Source: Bacillus_BD sp050389805
GTDB taxonomy: Bacteria > Bacillota > Bacilli > Bacillales > Cytobacillaceae
Direction of reading: 5' to 3'
DNA length: 64,000 nt
Assembly (NCBI RefSeq): GCF_050389805.1
Contig: NZ_CP130945.1
Location: 3,782,001-3,846,000 of the forward strand
A program made the translations under genes and the position numbers. The notes under the pieces are model-generated. The model had not been told where the DNA came from, ran no database searches, and was given only the letters and a program-made list of their open reading frames with translations. Position 1 is the first letter of the stretch; each line of letters begins with the position of its first letter. Positions 7,730-16,342 of the stretch are shown piece by piece.

Positions 7730-8362
7730 TTAAAAACCATTGAGAAATGGATTTGAGTTCATTTCATTCCCGATAGTTGTAACATCATTATGTCCACATA
7801 GAACAACCGTGTCCTCAGGCAAGGTTAATAGCTTTTCATGAATGCTTTTCAATAGTTGTTCATGATTAGCCCCTGGCAAGTCCGTTCGTCCAATGCTACC
7901 TTTAAATAAAGCGTCACCACTGCAGATAATCCCATCACTCTCAAAGTATAAAGAAATACTCCCTGGTGAATGACCAGGTGTTTCATATATTTGGAATGTG
8001 AATGAACCGATCGTTAATTCTTGCTCTCCCTTGATGATTTCATCTGCTCCATTTACTTGAACTTTTCCAACTTGCATATGTTCAGATAGGTTAAGCTCTG
8101 GTGAAGACAGCCAGTCCTTTTCCTTTTCATGTACATACACAGGGATATGATAGGCACTTCGAATTGTATCTATCGCCCCAATATGATCAAAATGAGCATG
8201 GGTTAATACGACAGCAACTGGATTTAAATCTTCTTTCTGAAGATATTGAATCAGCTTTTCTCCTTCACTTCCTGGATCGACAATTAAACACGATGAATCT
8301 TCCCTCTTTAGGACATAGCAGTTCGTTTGCACTGGTCCTAGTGGAATTTGCTTCCATTCCAT
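7730..8362 (-). CDS. yqgX: MBL-fold metal hydrolase YqgX (glyoxalase II-like)
   Basis: A 210-residue metallo-beta-lactamase fold hydrolase. The metal-binding THAHFDH motif lies at residues 54-60, with further ligands in ETPGHSPGS (His), CSGDALF (Asp) and LCGHND (His), so the dinuclear site is intact. YqgX-type proteins resemble hydroxyacylglutathione hydrolases; a role in thioester or methylglyoxal detoxification is plausible but not shown by sequence. Start ATG 8362 follows a GGGGAGG-like site. Neighbours are the same as in B. subtilis (yqgW, yqgT). Confidence 0.87.
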   Translation of the reverse strand: MEWKQIPLGPVQTNCYVLKREDSSCLIVDPGSEGEKLIQYLQKEDLNPVAVVLTHAHFDHIGAIDTIRSAYHIPVYVHEKEKDWLSSPELNLSEHMQVGKVQVNGADEIIKGEQELTIGSFTFQIYETPGHSPGSISLYFESDGIICSGDALFKGSIGRTDLPGANHEQLLKSIHEKLLTLPEDTVVLCGHNDVTTIGNEMNSNPFLNGF

Positions 8363-8565
8363 TTAACAAGTTCCTCCCCTTTTAACTATTCAAAATTATT
8401 TTACACTAACTACAAATAAAAGCGAAATGATTGATTTTATATGCACTATTTAGAAAAGTCTTACTTTTTAATCTCGACAAACTTTCAGAAAAATTATAAA
8501 ATAGTAGGAGTTAACCTAAAGTAAAATGTGTTAATAATGAGATCAAACAATAGGGGGGCTTTTTT

Positions 8566-8739
8566 ATGGGTACTGTCATTATTTTTCTACTAGTAGCAAT
8601 TCTTGCGGCTATTGGTCTCTTACGTTCTTTAAAAAGTAAAAATATTTTAGGAATCCTCTTTGCTTTTGGTACTTTTGCTGTGTTTGGTTGGTTTTCAATT
8701 ATGACATTTTTAAACAGTGGATTTCCAGCTACACATTAA
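8566..8739 (+). CDS. yqgW: DUF2759 small membrane protein YqgW
   Basis: A 57-residue protein with two membrane helices (about 2-20 and 27-48), starting MGTVIIFLLVAILAAIG and ending in GFPATH. It matches the DUF2759 family (YqgW). A strong GGGGGG-type ribosome site precedes ATG 8566 at 7 nt, and a terminator begins at its stop codon, which supports a real gene despite the size. Function unknown. Confidence 0.82.
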   Translation: MGTVIIFLLVAILAAIGLLRSLKSKNILGILFAFGTFAVFGWFSIMTFLNSGFPATH

Positions 8740-8763
8740 AAAAGCACCCTCGGGTGCTTTTTT
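8738..8763 (+). terminator. Intrinsic terminator after yqgW
   Basis: A compact hairpin AAAAAAGCACCC / GGGTGCTTTTTT that starts within the TAA of yqgW; it can also work for yqgT on the other strand. Confidence 0.88.
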
Positions 8764-8778
8764 AATGAATCATGGTTT

Positions 8779-9966
8779 CTACATATACATACTCGCAAGG
8801 AAAATCCCCAATACTTCTTCATATATTTCGTCAAATTGTGAAATTGGCAGCGGATTGACACCAGAACCTAATTCAAGCGTAAATCCAGGTTTTCTAAACT
8901 CCTGAATAAACCAATCTTTGTATCCAGCATGACTATCAATATATTGAATCGCTTGATAGCCGCTAACTCTCTCAAATTCTGCTGCTATTACACTTGCCTC
9001 AGGCGGCTCCAACCCTTCATAGCCCCAGTAAAATTCTTCCCCTTGTGTATGATAAGCTAGTAATCGATCAAAGTTATTATTTTGAGCAAGCTCAGCCATT
9101 GCTTGGGCTTCAGGTTCTGTTAACGGTGCATCACCAGGATAATCTCTTGGTGCAGGTGATTTCGGCTCTTTTCTTTCCTTTTCAATTTCCCAATTTGCAG
9201 GAAATTGGTTGTTCAAGTCAACACCTCGTATATTCGCTTTCCAATTGCTAAAATCGGTACTTCCATTATTGATTCTTAATACCTCTTCTCTACTAGAGGC
9301 AGAAGGTCCATTCAATACTAAATCGACACCATCTGGATTTACCATTGGAACAATAGATAAATCTACAGATTGATATAAAGGATTAGTCATTAACCCTCGT
9401 ATTGGCTGACTATTGGTTAATGATAGTAAAAAGGTATTTAAATGAGCCATTAAGATTGGAGTGGTAATCCATTCATTTGCATGAAACGAAGCATCGATAT
9501 GAACCTTTTTTGTGCCTTTCCCAATCCTAATTTCATAAAGACGCTTCCCTAGTACACTACTTCCGATCTGAGTTATCTTAATAAATGGAAATTGACTTTT
9601 TAAGGTTCGAATATCTCTTACCATTTGAGCATAATCATAATTTATATTTCGCTGAATGATGGAATGAATCACTCGTTGGGGAATTTGAATGGATTGACCA
9701 ACATTTAATCGATTGGGATTTATCGATTGATTTAACAATAGCAACGCATCTACCGATAGGTTCCTTGATCGAGCAAGCTTCCAAAAAGTATCACCGTTTT
9801 TAATCGTATATGTTTGGGTCGTAAACCCTGGTATCTTAATTTCTTGCCCTATTTGTAATTGATCAGCACTTACCATTGGATTAGAATCCAAAATTAAATT
9901 GATAGGAATCATAAACAAACGGCTATAATGCCATAGTGTGTCGCCTTGACGGACTTTTACCTTCAT
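8779..9966 (-). CDS. yqgT: LysM-containing M14 family zinc peptidase (gamma-D-glutamyl-meso-diaminopimelate peptidase type)
   Basis: A 395-residue peptidase with two N-terminal LysM domains (about residues 2-46 and 50-95, each with a GDTLW/GDTFW start) and a carboxypeptidase A-like M14 domain from about residue 105. Zinc ligands are seen in HANEWITTP (His and Glu) and in YHTQGEEF (His); the catalytic Glu lies in FTLELGSG. The layout matches YqgT and the endopeptidase I of Lysinibacillus sphaericus, which cuts the gamma-D-Glu-diamino acid bond of the spore or cell-wall peptide stem. Start ATG 9966 has AGGAGG 8 nt upstream; the frame extends 9 codons further without a site. Confidence 0.88.
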   Translation of the reverse strand: MKVKVRQGDTLWHYSRLFMIPINLILDSNPMVSADQLQIGQEIKIPGFTTQTYTIKNGDTFWKLARSRNLSVDALLLLNQSINPNRLNVGQSIQIPQRVIHSIIQRNINYDYAQMVRDIRTLKSQFPFIKITQIGSSVLGKRLYEIRIGKGTKKVHIDASFHANEWITTPILMAHLNTFLLSLTNSQPIRGLMTNPLYQSVDLSIVPMVNPDGVDLVLNGPSASSREEVLRINNGSTDFSNWKANIRGVDLNNQFPANWEIEKERKEPKSPAPRDYPGDAPLTEPEAQAMAELAQNNNFDRLLAYHTQGEEFYWGYEGLEPPEASVIAAEFERVSGYQAIQYIDSHAGYKDWFIQEFRKPGFTLELGSGVNPLPISQFDEIYEEVLGIFLASMYM

Positions 9967-10050
9967 TTTTCTTCCTCCTTCCCACCACAACATACTTATG
10001 ATGAGAAAGAAGAAATCATGACTAGTTCAATTTCTGAAACGAATCCTACT

Positions 10051-10254
10051 TTACTTCTTATGATTCTTTAATAATTGAATTTCATGTCGTAGCAATAAAA
10101 CTGCTGACTGATAATCTCTGACATCCATTAACTGTGCTCGATACAACTCGTGTATTTCAGACTCCATGAGTTCAAGGTCCGAAATGCGATCTCCAATATA
10201 AATAAGAATCCCAAACTTTTTTAAATATTGTTGTATGTCATAAATTGTTTTCAT
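10051..10254 (-). CDS. yqgQ: YqgQ family small protein (DUF910)
   Basis: A 67-residue protein of the YqgQ/DUF910 family, predicted all-helical, with the conserved GDRISDLELMESEIHELY stretch at 21-38. The open frame runs back to 10446, but that extension is family B repeat sequence read through; ATG 10254 with GAGGAA 6 nt upstream is the true start. In B. subtilis it lies between gluP and glcK. Here glcK is absent. Function is unknown, though structural work suggests a nucleic acid-binding fold. Confidence 0.87.
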   Translation of the reverse strand: MKTIYDIQQYLKKFGILIYIGDRISDLELMESEIHELYRAQLMDVRDYQSAVLLLRHEIQLLKNHKK

Positions 10255-10291
10255 TTTATATTCCTCATTTTTCTTAATAACTTTGTTAAAC

Positions 10292-10442
10292 TTGGTTGTT
10301 GATTTCCATGGAACTTTTCTTTCCACCCAGCTACGCCTGAGCCACTTTGACACTTCATGTCTTAGCTGTCTTACCTGTTCCGCTTCTCCCGTAGGAGTCT
10401 CCGCGCCTTCCACTACAATCAACAGTAGTTTAAAATCAACAT
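10292..10442 (+). repeat. Dispersed repeat family B, copy 2
   Basis: Begins TTGGTTGTTGATTTCC and ends in CAATCAACAG plus TTTAAAATCAAC, the terminal inverted repeat of family B, with a pyrimidine-rich middle (GCTTCTCCCGTAGGAGTC) conserved in other copies. It lies in the 5' region of yqgQ and creates a false N-terminal extension of that gene. Confidence 0.82.
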
Positions 10443-10604
10443 GCATTTTTAAAACTACCCTTTAGTAAATTCCCATTAATTATAGTCGAAAAAAATATCC
10501 CTCACAATATATCCTTTGGGTCCCTGTACGTATATTTTCCCGATCTATGAATATATTTATCTCGGACAACCCTTTACCCTAAAACTGGAAAAGGAGAATG
10601 ACAC

Positions 10605-11483
10605 TTGAGAAAATATATTGGAATGACCACGATGTTTGTTCTATCGTTAATGATATTTACGATGTTTAACCCAAAAAAGCAAGTAGAAGAGAGCTTCACT
10701 TATTTTCCATCCAACGAGGCTGCTTTATTCCAGTCAGCTGAAACGACATTAACGTTTATGAATGACACCCAGAAAGGCTATGAGTTATTATGGCGGACAA
10801 GCTCCGTTCTTGATCGTAAAGCCTACTTACGACAAGATATAAGTCTGTTGTTTGGCAATGGAAAATTAATAGCTATTATGGGGAAAGATTGGAAACGGAA
10901 CGAAGATAAAATAACGCTTGAAGATTCCACTATTCACAACGAGAGCACCTATTTTGAAGCGATCAGTTTTCACCATGCTGAAATTCATGAGAATGATCAA
11001 ATTACAAGTTCTCAAAAACACTCGCATGATGCTCTCTATGTATTAGATTCTAAATTTCATCCCTTGCATTCTTTTCGAATTCCAGTACACAAACAGGATG
11101 AAGAATGGAAAAAACTCATAGACGATTACATTAATAAAAAATGGGTGCATACTCTTGAAAATGCTGAGAAACAATATTCCTTCCAACGTAATCAATATAC
11201 GATTTTTCCATTAACTACTATTTATCAATATGAAGATCATCCTCTTCCAGGCTTCAATGAAAGAGAGTCTAAAGAAATTATCGGGCGATTATGGGAAGGA
11301 ATTTATAAAAACTATTTTCTTGGAATCAGAAAACAAGATGGTACCGTAACAGAGCCGATCGGCAGTACCACCCCGTTAATCTTATTAGCAAATGACCAAA
11401 CCCATCTTCTAGTCATTAGTGAATTGAATGATGGTGAGATTATGCTCCTAAAGCAGAGGGTTCAGGAGAATCATGTTCCTTGA
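10605..11483 (+). CDS. Uncharacterised exported or membrane-anchored protein
   Basis: A 292-residue protein I do not recognise. Residues 4-22 form a hydrophobic segment with a short basic start, an uncleaved anchor or signal peptide; no lipobox is seen. The rest is polar, rich in His, Glu and Asp (for example FHHAEIHENDQ), and probably extracytoplasmic. Start TTG 10605 follows AAGGAGA at 8 nt. It is convergent with gluP and their 3' ends overlap by 44 bp. It stands where glcK would be expected in B. subtilis synteny, but has no kinase features. Confidence 0.75.
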   Translation: MRKYIGMTTMFVLSLMIFTMFNPKKQVEESFTYFPSNEAALFQSAETTLTFMNDTQKGYELLWRTSSVLDRKAYLRQDISLLFGNGKLIAIMGKDWKRNEDKITLEDSTIHNESTYFEAISFHHAEIHENDQITSSQKHSHDALYVLDSKFHPLHSFRIPVHKQDEEWKKLIDDYINKKWVHTLENAEKQYSFQRNQYTIFPLTTIYQYEDHPLPGFNERESKEIIGRLWEGIYKNYFLGIRKQDGTVTEPIGSTTPLILLANDQTHLLVISELNDGEIMLLKQRVQENHVP

Positions 11484-13005
11484 TTTCCTCTAATAGACTT
11501 TGATAATCATTATTCGATGGTTGTTTTTCTACAGCCTTGCTTGCATATTCCTTTGCTTTCAGAAAATCTTCTTCACTATAATAAAGCAACGATAAATTAT
11601 AATAGGCCTCATGGAAATTTGGTTCCAATTGGATCACTTCATGTAAATGATTTTTTGCTTCTTCTACTCTGCCTGTTTTAATCTCTGAAAAAGAAAGAAG
11701 GAAAAGGGTATTTACGGTTTTGCTATTATACTCGTTATATTTATTCAAAATGGTATAGGCTTCATCGAATTCATCATTTTGAATATAAGTTTGCCCAAGG
11801 ATTAGAGCTGATTGTTCATCAATTAATTTACCAGGATTATTTTGACTGTAGTGAAAAGCAATTCCTATAAGCATAAGACTTAAAATCAATGAAGTACCTT
11901 GATACAAAACCTTCTTCGATTTAGGAAAATGAACAATAGCTGCTGCGAGGTATCCGCCTATTAAACCACCGATGTGGCCTGCATTATCGATTCCAGATAC
12001 GGAAAAACCGAAGATTAAATTAATCGCAATTACGATAAAAATATTAAATCCCATCGTCCTTTTAAAAAGAGTCGGATAGATGGTGCCAAAATATAATAAA
12101 GCACCAAAACAACCAAAAATGGCTCCACTCGCACCAGCAGAAATACTTGGGCTAAAAAGAAGGCTGGCTAAAGCACCAAAAAAACCAGCAGCAACATAAA
12201 TAAAAAGAAACCTAAAGTTACCGTATATTCTCTCAACAGTCATTCCGAGATAATATAGGGCCAGTGTATTCATGAGTAAATGTAAAATCCCAATATGGAT
12301 GAAAATAGGGGTAAACAGCCGCCACCAATCACCTTGAAGAATTAACGCATTGACTTTTGCCCCAAATTCGATTAACACGGCAGACTGGGTGCTTCCTCCG
12401 GCAAATTCCATCAAAATAAAAACAAGGATTTGAATAACCATGAAAAGATAAGTAAAAACCGGCTTCGCATTATTAAATATTGCTTTTTCAGACTTTACCT
12501 TTTCTTTGATCGCCAACAAAGTAGAGTTTTTCTCCCATTCCACTTCAGATTCCTCATACTCATCTTTTACATGAAGAGATAGAGGAGTTGAAAAAAGATT
12601 CGCTAGATTTTGCACACCATTTTGTGCATCACAAATAATCGAAGTCACCTTTGCCTTTTTCTTCGGATGAACCGCTGGCTTATGAATACGAAATTCATAA
12701 TCATCCACAGGCGGATATGGTGTCACATATATATTAAACACATGTAAACTGCGTTTTCTTAGTTGTTTACGCACTCTTTCACTATTTACTAAAGTTAATC
12801 CAATATCTCGTTGCATCCAAGTACTCCAATCAAGTGGATGCAATAAAATCCTAACCACTTGTGGTTCCTTAGAATTCGTATTTTCTAACCAAATTTCTTT
12901 TTGACTTTTTGAAATTTGTAATAAGCGATACCCATTTTCACTGATCAGTAAATGCGCCAGCCTCCAAAAGAGAAATTCTTCTCGAAAACTCAAAACGGTT
13001 CCCAC
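11440..13005 (-). CDS. gluP: Rhomboid intramembrane serine protease GluP/YqgP with TPR tail
   Basis: A 521-residue rhomboid protease. A cytosolic N-terminal domain (1-180) precedes a seven-helix rhomboid core; the catalytic Ser is in GASGAIFG (S293) and the His in NAGHIGG (H344). A TPR region follows at about 385-500. B. subtilis GluP cleaves membrane proteins, including the magnesium transporter MgtE together with FtsH under manganese stress. The GTG 13005 start has only a weak ribosome site; TTG 12993, with GTGGGA upstream, is an alternative. The 3' end overlaps the convergent gene by 44 bp, so terminators for either must lie inside coding sequence. Confidence 0.9.
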   Translation of the reverse strand: MGTVLSFREEFLFWRLAHLLISENGYRLLQISKSQKEIWLENTNSKEPQVVRILLHPLDWSTWMQRDIGLTLVNSERVRKQLRKRSLHVFNIYVTPYPPVDDYEFRIHKPAVHPKKKAKVTSIICDAQNGVQNLANLFSTPLSLHVKDEYEESEVEWEKNSTLLAIKEKVKSEKAIFNNAKPVFTYLFMVIQILVFILMEFAGGSTQSAVLIEFGAKVNALILQGDWWRLFTPIFIHIGILHLLMNTLALYYLGMTVERIYGNFRFLFIYVAAGFFGALASLLFSPSISAGASGAIFGCFGALLYFGTIYPTLFKRTMGFNIFIVIAINLIFGFSVSGIDNAGHIGGLIGGYLAAAIVHFPKSKKVLYQGTSLILSLMLIGIAFHYSQNNPGKLIDEQSALILGQTYIQNDEFDEAYTILNKYNEYNSKTVNTLFLLSFSEIKTGRVEEAKNHLHEVIQLEPNFHEAYYNLSLLYYSEEDFLKAKEYASKAVEKQPSNNDYQSLLEEIKEHDSPEPSALGA

Positions 13006-13074
13006 TTTCTATTTAGCGTTTCATTTTAACTTTACTATAGGCAATTTTTCACTTTCAGTAAAGAAATTACTCCG

Positions 13075-13172
13075 AAAAGCTCAAGCACCTTCGGAACAAA
13101 AAGTCTTTTGTTCCTGTGAAGGCAGCATTCCCTGATGTGCTCACCCCGATAATGAAAACAGCTAGACAGTAA
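13075..13172 (+). repeat. Dispersed repeat family A, internally deleted copy
   Basis: Holds the left end (AAAAGCTCAAGCACC), the GGAACAAAAAGTCTTTTGTTCC hairpin arm shared with the copy at 51670, then GATGTGCTCACCCCGATAA, and jumps to the right end GCTAGACA. The middle arms of the other copies are missing. Confidence 0.72.
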
Positions 13173-13205
13173 TCTACCTTCAAAATACTCAACTTAACAG
13201 GAAAT

Positions 13206-13230
13206 ACAAAAAAGACCCATAGTGGGCCTT
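13206..13230 (-). terminator. Intrinsic terminator downstream of the 64-aa membrane protein gene
   Basis: On the minus strand GGCCCA-CTA-TGGGTC followed by six T. One G-T pair; short stem but a clear U tract. Confidence 0.7.
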
Positions 13231-13263
13231 TCCCAAAAGATTAGATTTTCATCATTTTTCCTT

Positions 13264-13458
13264 TTAAATGGGATTCGGTCCTTGAGAAAAAACAGATCCC
13301 ATGATGCGGTTCCTCATTCCAGGGATACGCATAAAAGCATTTACTGCTATTTTTCTAATCAGTGGATTTCCTAAAGCCGCATTTAAAAATCGAAAACGTT
13401 TTTTAAATAAAAAGTATCCGCCGACTCCCATTAACAGGATTGATAAAATTCTAGACAT
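13264..13458 (-). CDS. Small membrane protein, function unknown
   Basis: A 64-residue protein with one glycine-containing hydrophobic segment at 3-18 followed by a strongly basic, Phe- and Arg-rich tail (KKRFRFL, RIPGMRNRIMG). Start ATG 13458 follows GGAGGG at 7 nt, and a terminator follows the stop. I do not assign it to a named family. It lies alone between gluP and the DUF92 gene in the same direction. Confidence 0.7.
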   Translation of the reverse strand: MSRILSILLMGVGGYFLFKKRFRFLNAALGNPLIRKIAVNAFMRIPGMRNRIMGSVFSQGPNPI

Positions 13459-13523
13459 TGATCATCCCTCCTGTTAATAGTTTGATAAAACTACACTAAA
13501 TTATCCATTGAAACAAAAATTGC

Positions 13524-14309
13524 TTAGAATATTTTCAAAATCAATAAGCCAATAACGAAAGAAATAAAACCTGATACAAAGTTTATTACATCATTATTAA
13601 AGACTGAATACCCTTTAATTAATTTTGTCGTTTGATCACAGTGAAGGGTTCTTTCCGTTTTCATTCCACATTGTGGGCATTGATAGCCTGCTTGTATATA
13701 GGCTCCTAAGAACGTATCAGCTACATTGCCAACAAACCCTAAAACGGTGATAAAAACCAACTCAATGACATTCAAATGAAAAAGGAAGAAACCAGCTAAG
13801 GCAATAAGAAATGATCCCGCAATCGAAGCTAGCGTACCAAGAGGACTAACTGCCCCTGAGGTGCCTCTATCGACTCTTTTTAGGGTTTTGATATTATAAG
13901 GCATTCCTTTGCTCATAGACCCGATTTCAGATGCCCACGTATCGGAATTACTGGAAGCAATGGCGATACAAAAGATAAGCAGCCAATCCCAGTCATTTGT
14001 GAGTAAATATAAAGCACTTGCGAATACAGCAAGCCCACCATTTGCTAGTACTTGCTGCCAATCACGCTGGGAGCCTTTCACAAGGATTTCTTCTGCCTTT
14101 TGTTTTTTCGTATTTTTTATTTTAGACCATGCACTTGAACTTAAGAAAAACAACCCCAGGAGAAATAATCCTTTTAATCCAAGTCCGGCATATACAATAA
14201 CCCCTGTAAAAAACGCTGCAATAGACCCTGAAACAGATAAAAGGCGAGAACGATTCCCCTCAATTACCCCTAATAATATAAACAAGACAACAACTATGAA
14301 AAAAAACAT
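13524..14309 (-). CDS. DUF92 family integral membrane protein
   Basis: A 261-residue polytopic protein of the DUF92/TMEM19 family with about seven membrane segments. The conserved SSNSDTWASEIG and RGTSGAVSPLGTLAS stretches (about 119-165) mark the family, and a CPQCGMKTE segment near 208 gives a possible metal site. Some plant relatives act in phytyl-phosphate metabolism, but no bacterial role is established. The ATG overlaps the stop of yqgN (TAATG), so the pair is translationally coupled. Confidence 0.82.
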   Translation of the reverse strand: MFFFIVVVLFILLGVIEGNRSRLLSVSGSIAAFFTGVIVYAGLGLKGLFLLGLFFLSSSAWSKIKNTKKQKAEEILVKGSQRDWQQVLANGGLAVFASALYLLTNDWDWLLIFCIAIASSNSDTWASEIGSMSKGMPYNIKTLKRVDRGTSGAVSPLGTLASIAGSFLIALAGFFLFHLNVIELVFITVLGFVGNVADTFLGAYIQAGYQCPQCGMKTERTLHCDQTTKLIKGYSVFNNDVINFVSGFISFVIGLLILKIF

Positions 14310-14872
14310 TAGATACTTAAACTCCCTATGTCTGTTATCATTTTCTTAACAGGAAGATCATGGTCTTCTATTGGAAGGACTGACACCATTTGCTGGTGAA
14401 AGGCTAGCGAAATCGTATTTCCTTTATAATGGGTTAGGAAACGATCATAGTAACCGCCCCCGAATCCAAGTCGATAACCATCATTTGAGTATGCTAATCC
14501 TGGAACAAAAAGGAGATCAATCAGCTCTGGTTCAATTTTTATGGTTTGTGATTCGATTGGCTCAAGTAGCCCAAAATAAACCGATTCGAGTTGATCAAAA
14601 TTCTCCAAAATCCGAAAATCCATTTTTCTTCCTTTTGGAATACATTTTGGAACGACTACTCTTTTTCCTTCTCCCCACGCCTTCCTTATTATTGCATAAG
14701 TATCTACCTCAGGTGGTCTAGAAATGGTAATCCCGATAGTATTCGCACTCCTCCAGCATTCTTCTTGATATAAATAGTCAGCAATCTTTTCCGATTGTTT
14801 TATGTATAATTCGCTTGATAACTGTTTTAGTCTTTCTGATACTTTCTTACGTAGTTCCGTTTTTTCTAACAT
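14309..14872 (-). CDS. yqgN: 5-formyltetrahydrofolate cyclo-ligase
   Basis: This 187-residue enzyme converts 5-formyltetrahydrofolate and ATP to 5,10-methenyltetrahydrofolate. The family signature GFGGGYYDRFL lies near residues 137-147, with basic substrate-binding residues at the N-terminus (LRKKVSERLK) and PKCIPKGRKM. The frame opens at GTG 14881, but that lies inside the ribosome site; ATG 14872, six nt after AGAGGAG, is the start. It follows rpmG and its terminator and precedes the DUF92 gene, the order in related bacilli. Confidence 0.9.
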   Translation of the reverse strand: MLEKTELRKKVSERLKQLSSELYIKQSEKIADYLYQEECWRSANTIGITISRPPEVDTYAIIRKAWGEGKRVVVPKCIPKGRKMDFRILENFDQLESVYFGLLEPIESQTIKIEPELIDLLFVPGLAYSNDGYRLGFGGGYYDRFLTHYKGNTISLAFHQQMVSVLPIEDHDLPVKKMITDIGSLSI

Positions 14873-14911
14873 ATATGTCACTCCTCTTTTACAGGTGAAT
14901 GCAAGAATAAC

Positions 14912-14941
14912 AAAAAAAGCAGCAGGATAAATCCCTGCTAC
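14912..14941 (-). terminator. Intrinsic terminator after rpmG
   Basis: On the minus strand GTAGCAGG-GATTTAT-CCTGCTGC followed by seven T, right after the rpmG stop. It separates rpmG from yqgN. Confidence 0.85.
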
Positions 14942-15091
14942 TTATTTTGTTTCACGGTGTGTAGTTGTACGCTTTTCTCTTGGGCAGTATTTCTTAAGCT
15001 CAAGACGATCTGGATTATTTCGTTTATTCTTTACAGAAATATAGTTACGGTCTCCACACTCAGTGCAAGCTAACGTAATATTAACACGCAT
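14942..15091 (-). CDS. rpmG: 50S ribosomal protein L33
   Basis: A 49-residue L33 that begins MRVNITLACTECGDRNY and contains a CxxC pair (TECG at the start; only one further Cys in KKYCPRE), so it is the form with cysteines typical of the zinc-binding type in part: C9, C12-equivalent Gly and C36 should be checked. It is a large-subunit protein near the E site. Strong GGAGGG site before ATG 15091. It is the rpmG copy that precedes yqgN in bacilli. Confidence 0.93.
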   Translation of the reverse strand: MRVNITLACTECGDRNYISVKNKRNNPDRLELKKYCPREKRTTTHRETK

Positions 15092-15114
15092 GTTTATTTC
15101 CCTCCAAACTTATG

Positions 15115-15290
15115 TTCAAATTCGCTCCGTCGAATTTACGTTCGGATTGTAAAAAATCCGAGACATCCGCCGGAGGCTTAGCCTCATTCAGCAGGTTTGA
15201 AAACCCTACTGAATAATAGAACCTTCTAACTTCTATCCCTTCCCATTGAAGTAAAGGGATACTGCTGAATGAAGCTAAGCTAGTTCGTTC
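15115..15290. repeat. Dispersed repeat family C, copy 2
   Basis: Matches 6165-6300 through CGCCGGAGGCTTAGCCTCATTCAGC, the GTTTGAAAACCC segment, ACTGAAT and TAGAACCTT. An outer inverted repeat is present: GCTTAGCCTCATTCAGCA near 15176-15193 with TGCTGAATGAAGCTAAGC near 15262-15279. It lies upstream of rpmG. Confidence 0.62.
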
Positions 15291-15329
15291 ATACGACTTT
15301 TCTATAATATCACTTTTTTTTTCGAAATG

Positions 15330-15938
15330 CTAGTATGTTTTTAATAAGCGATTATTTAATTCGCTAATTTCGTACTTATTATTTCCCAATATAGACCAAG
15401 AGCTACATTTTTGCACATCTCTTGCACTAATATTCATGTCAAATGTATAAATACTCGCTATAGAACCCTTTAACATTGGGAGATAGTTAAGTTTACCTTT
15501 TTTTGGGCATTCCCAAAAAATGTTACTAGAAATATTCCATTTGGGTTGAATCGTATAATGATTAAAACCGTTTCCATTATACATTCCATTTACAAGATAA
15601 ACCATTCCCCCTGAAATATGATAAATGACATTTTCCACAGGTGAGATAAAGGAAACCTGTTCTTTCCTTTGATTATAATGGTGATACATCATTAATAGTT
15701 TTACTTGCTTATCCTGTTTACTATGATTTGTAACAAAAATATCAAAATAATTTACTTTAGAATGTTTTGATTTTTGTAGAACTTTAACGGAAATTCCTTC
15801 TGATATTAGAAAGATTTCATTTTTATTTTTTATCCAATATGTCTTACCGTTAATCCAGATGCCTGGTGTAAAGATTAATTGGTCAAATAGTTTTTGTTTT
15901 CGTTTAAATGGAATAATATTCTCAATTATTTTTGTCAT
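15330..15938 (-). CDS. Uncharacterised protein
   Basis: A 202-residue protein I do not recognise. It is rich in Lys, Asn, Tyr and Ile, without membrane helices or a signal peptide, and reads as a beta-rich soluble protein (alternating hydrophobics in YFDIFVTNHS, VIYHISGGMVYLV). Base composition is even lower in GC than its neighbours. Start ATG 15938 has a fair AGGTG site. No terminator of its own is seen before the family C repeat. It could be strain-specific. Confidence 0.65.
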   Translation of the reverse strand: MTKIIENIIPFKRKQKLFDQLIFTPGIWINGKTYWIKNKNEIFLISEGISVKVLQKSKHSKVNYFDIFVTNHSKQDKQVKLLMMYHHYNQRKEQVSFISPVENVIYHISGGMVYLVNGMYNGNGFNHYTIQPKWNISSNIFWECPKKGKLNYLPMLKGSIASIYTFDMNISARDVQKCSSWSILGNNKYEISELNNRLLKTY

Positions 15939-16035
15939 TTATAAACACCTATTTTATCTTTATTTTCACTTTTCAAATTTTTTATCATACTTTGACGTAA
16001 CCCCTGTAATCGTTTGATCTAGCTGCTCTGTTAAA

Positions 16036-16133
16036 CTATGTTGTTTTTCCATATTAGGCACTTTGCTTTCTATTAGATACTGTGTGAGACTTACGTTCCA
16101 TACACTTCAATCAACAGAAGTCAAAAATCAACA
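16036..16133 (+). repeat. Dispersed repeat family B, decayed copy 3
   Basis: Recognisable by ATGTTGTTTTTCCATATTAG, GGCACTTTGCTTTC, CACTTCAATCAACAG and AAAAATCAACA in the order found in family B, with many substitutions and a shortened middle. Confidence 0.6.
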
Positions 16134-16342
16134 TAAACAAACCTTTAACAAGGGTTATCTAAAAAAATAACAGTACTCTTAACAACTTATTTATATGTTT
16201 AAATCTGTAATATAATGGTAGCATTTATTGATTCGTGCTACAACAAACAGATTTTGTCGTATTCTGCTAATCCTCTCACAATGTGTGGTTAAACCGTTTA
16301 ATAATTTTTTTGAACCCCCGATATTGTTTACTTTCACTAATA

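Noticed and set aside
10255..10446. N-terminal extension of yqgQ by 64 codons
   Set aside because: The extra sequence is family B repeat read in frame; the YqgQ family start with its own ribosome site is at 10254.
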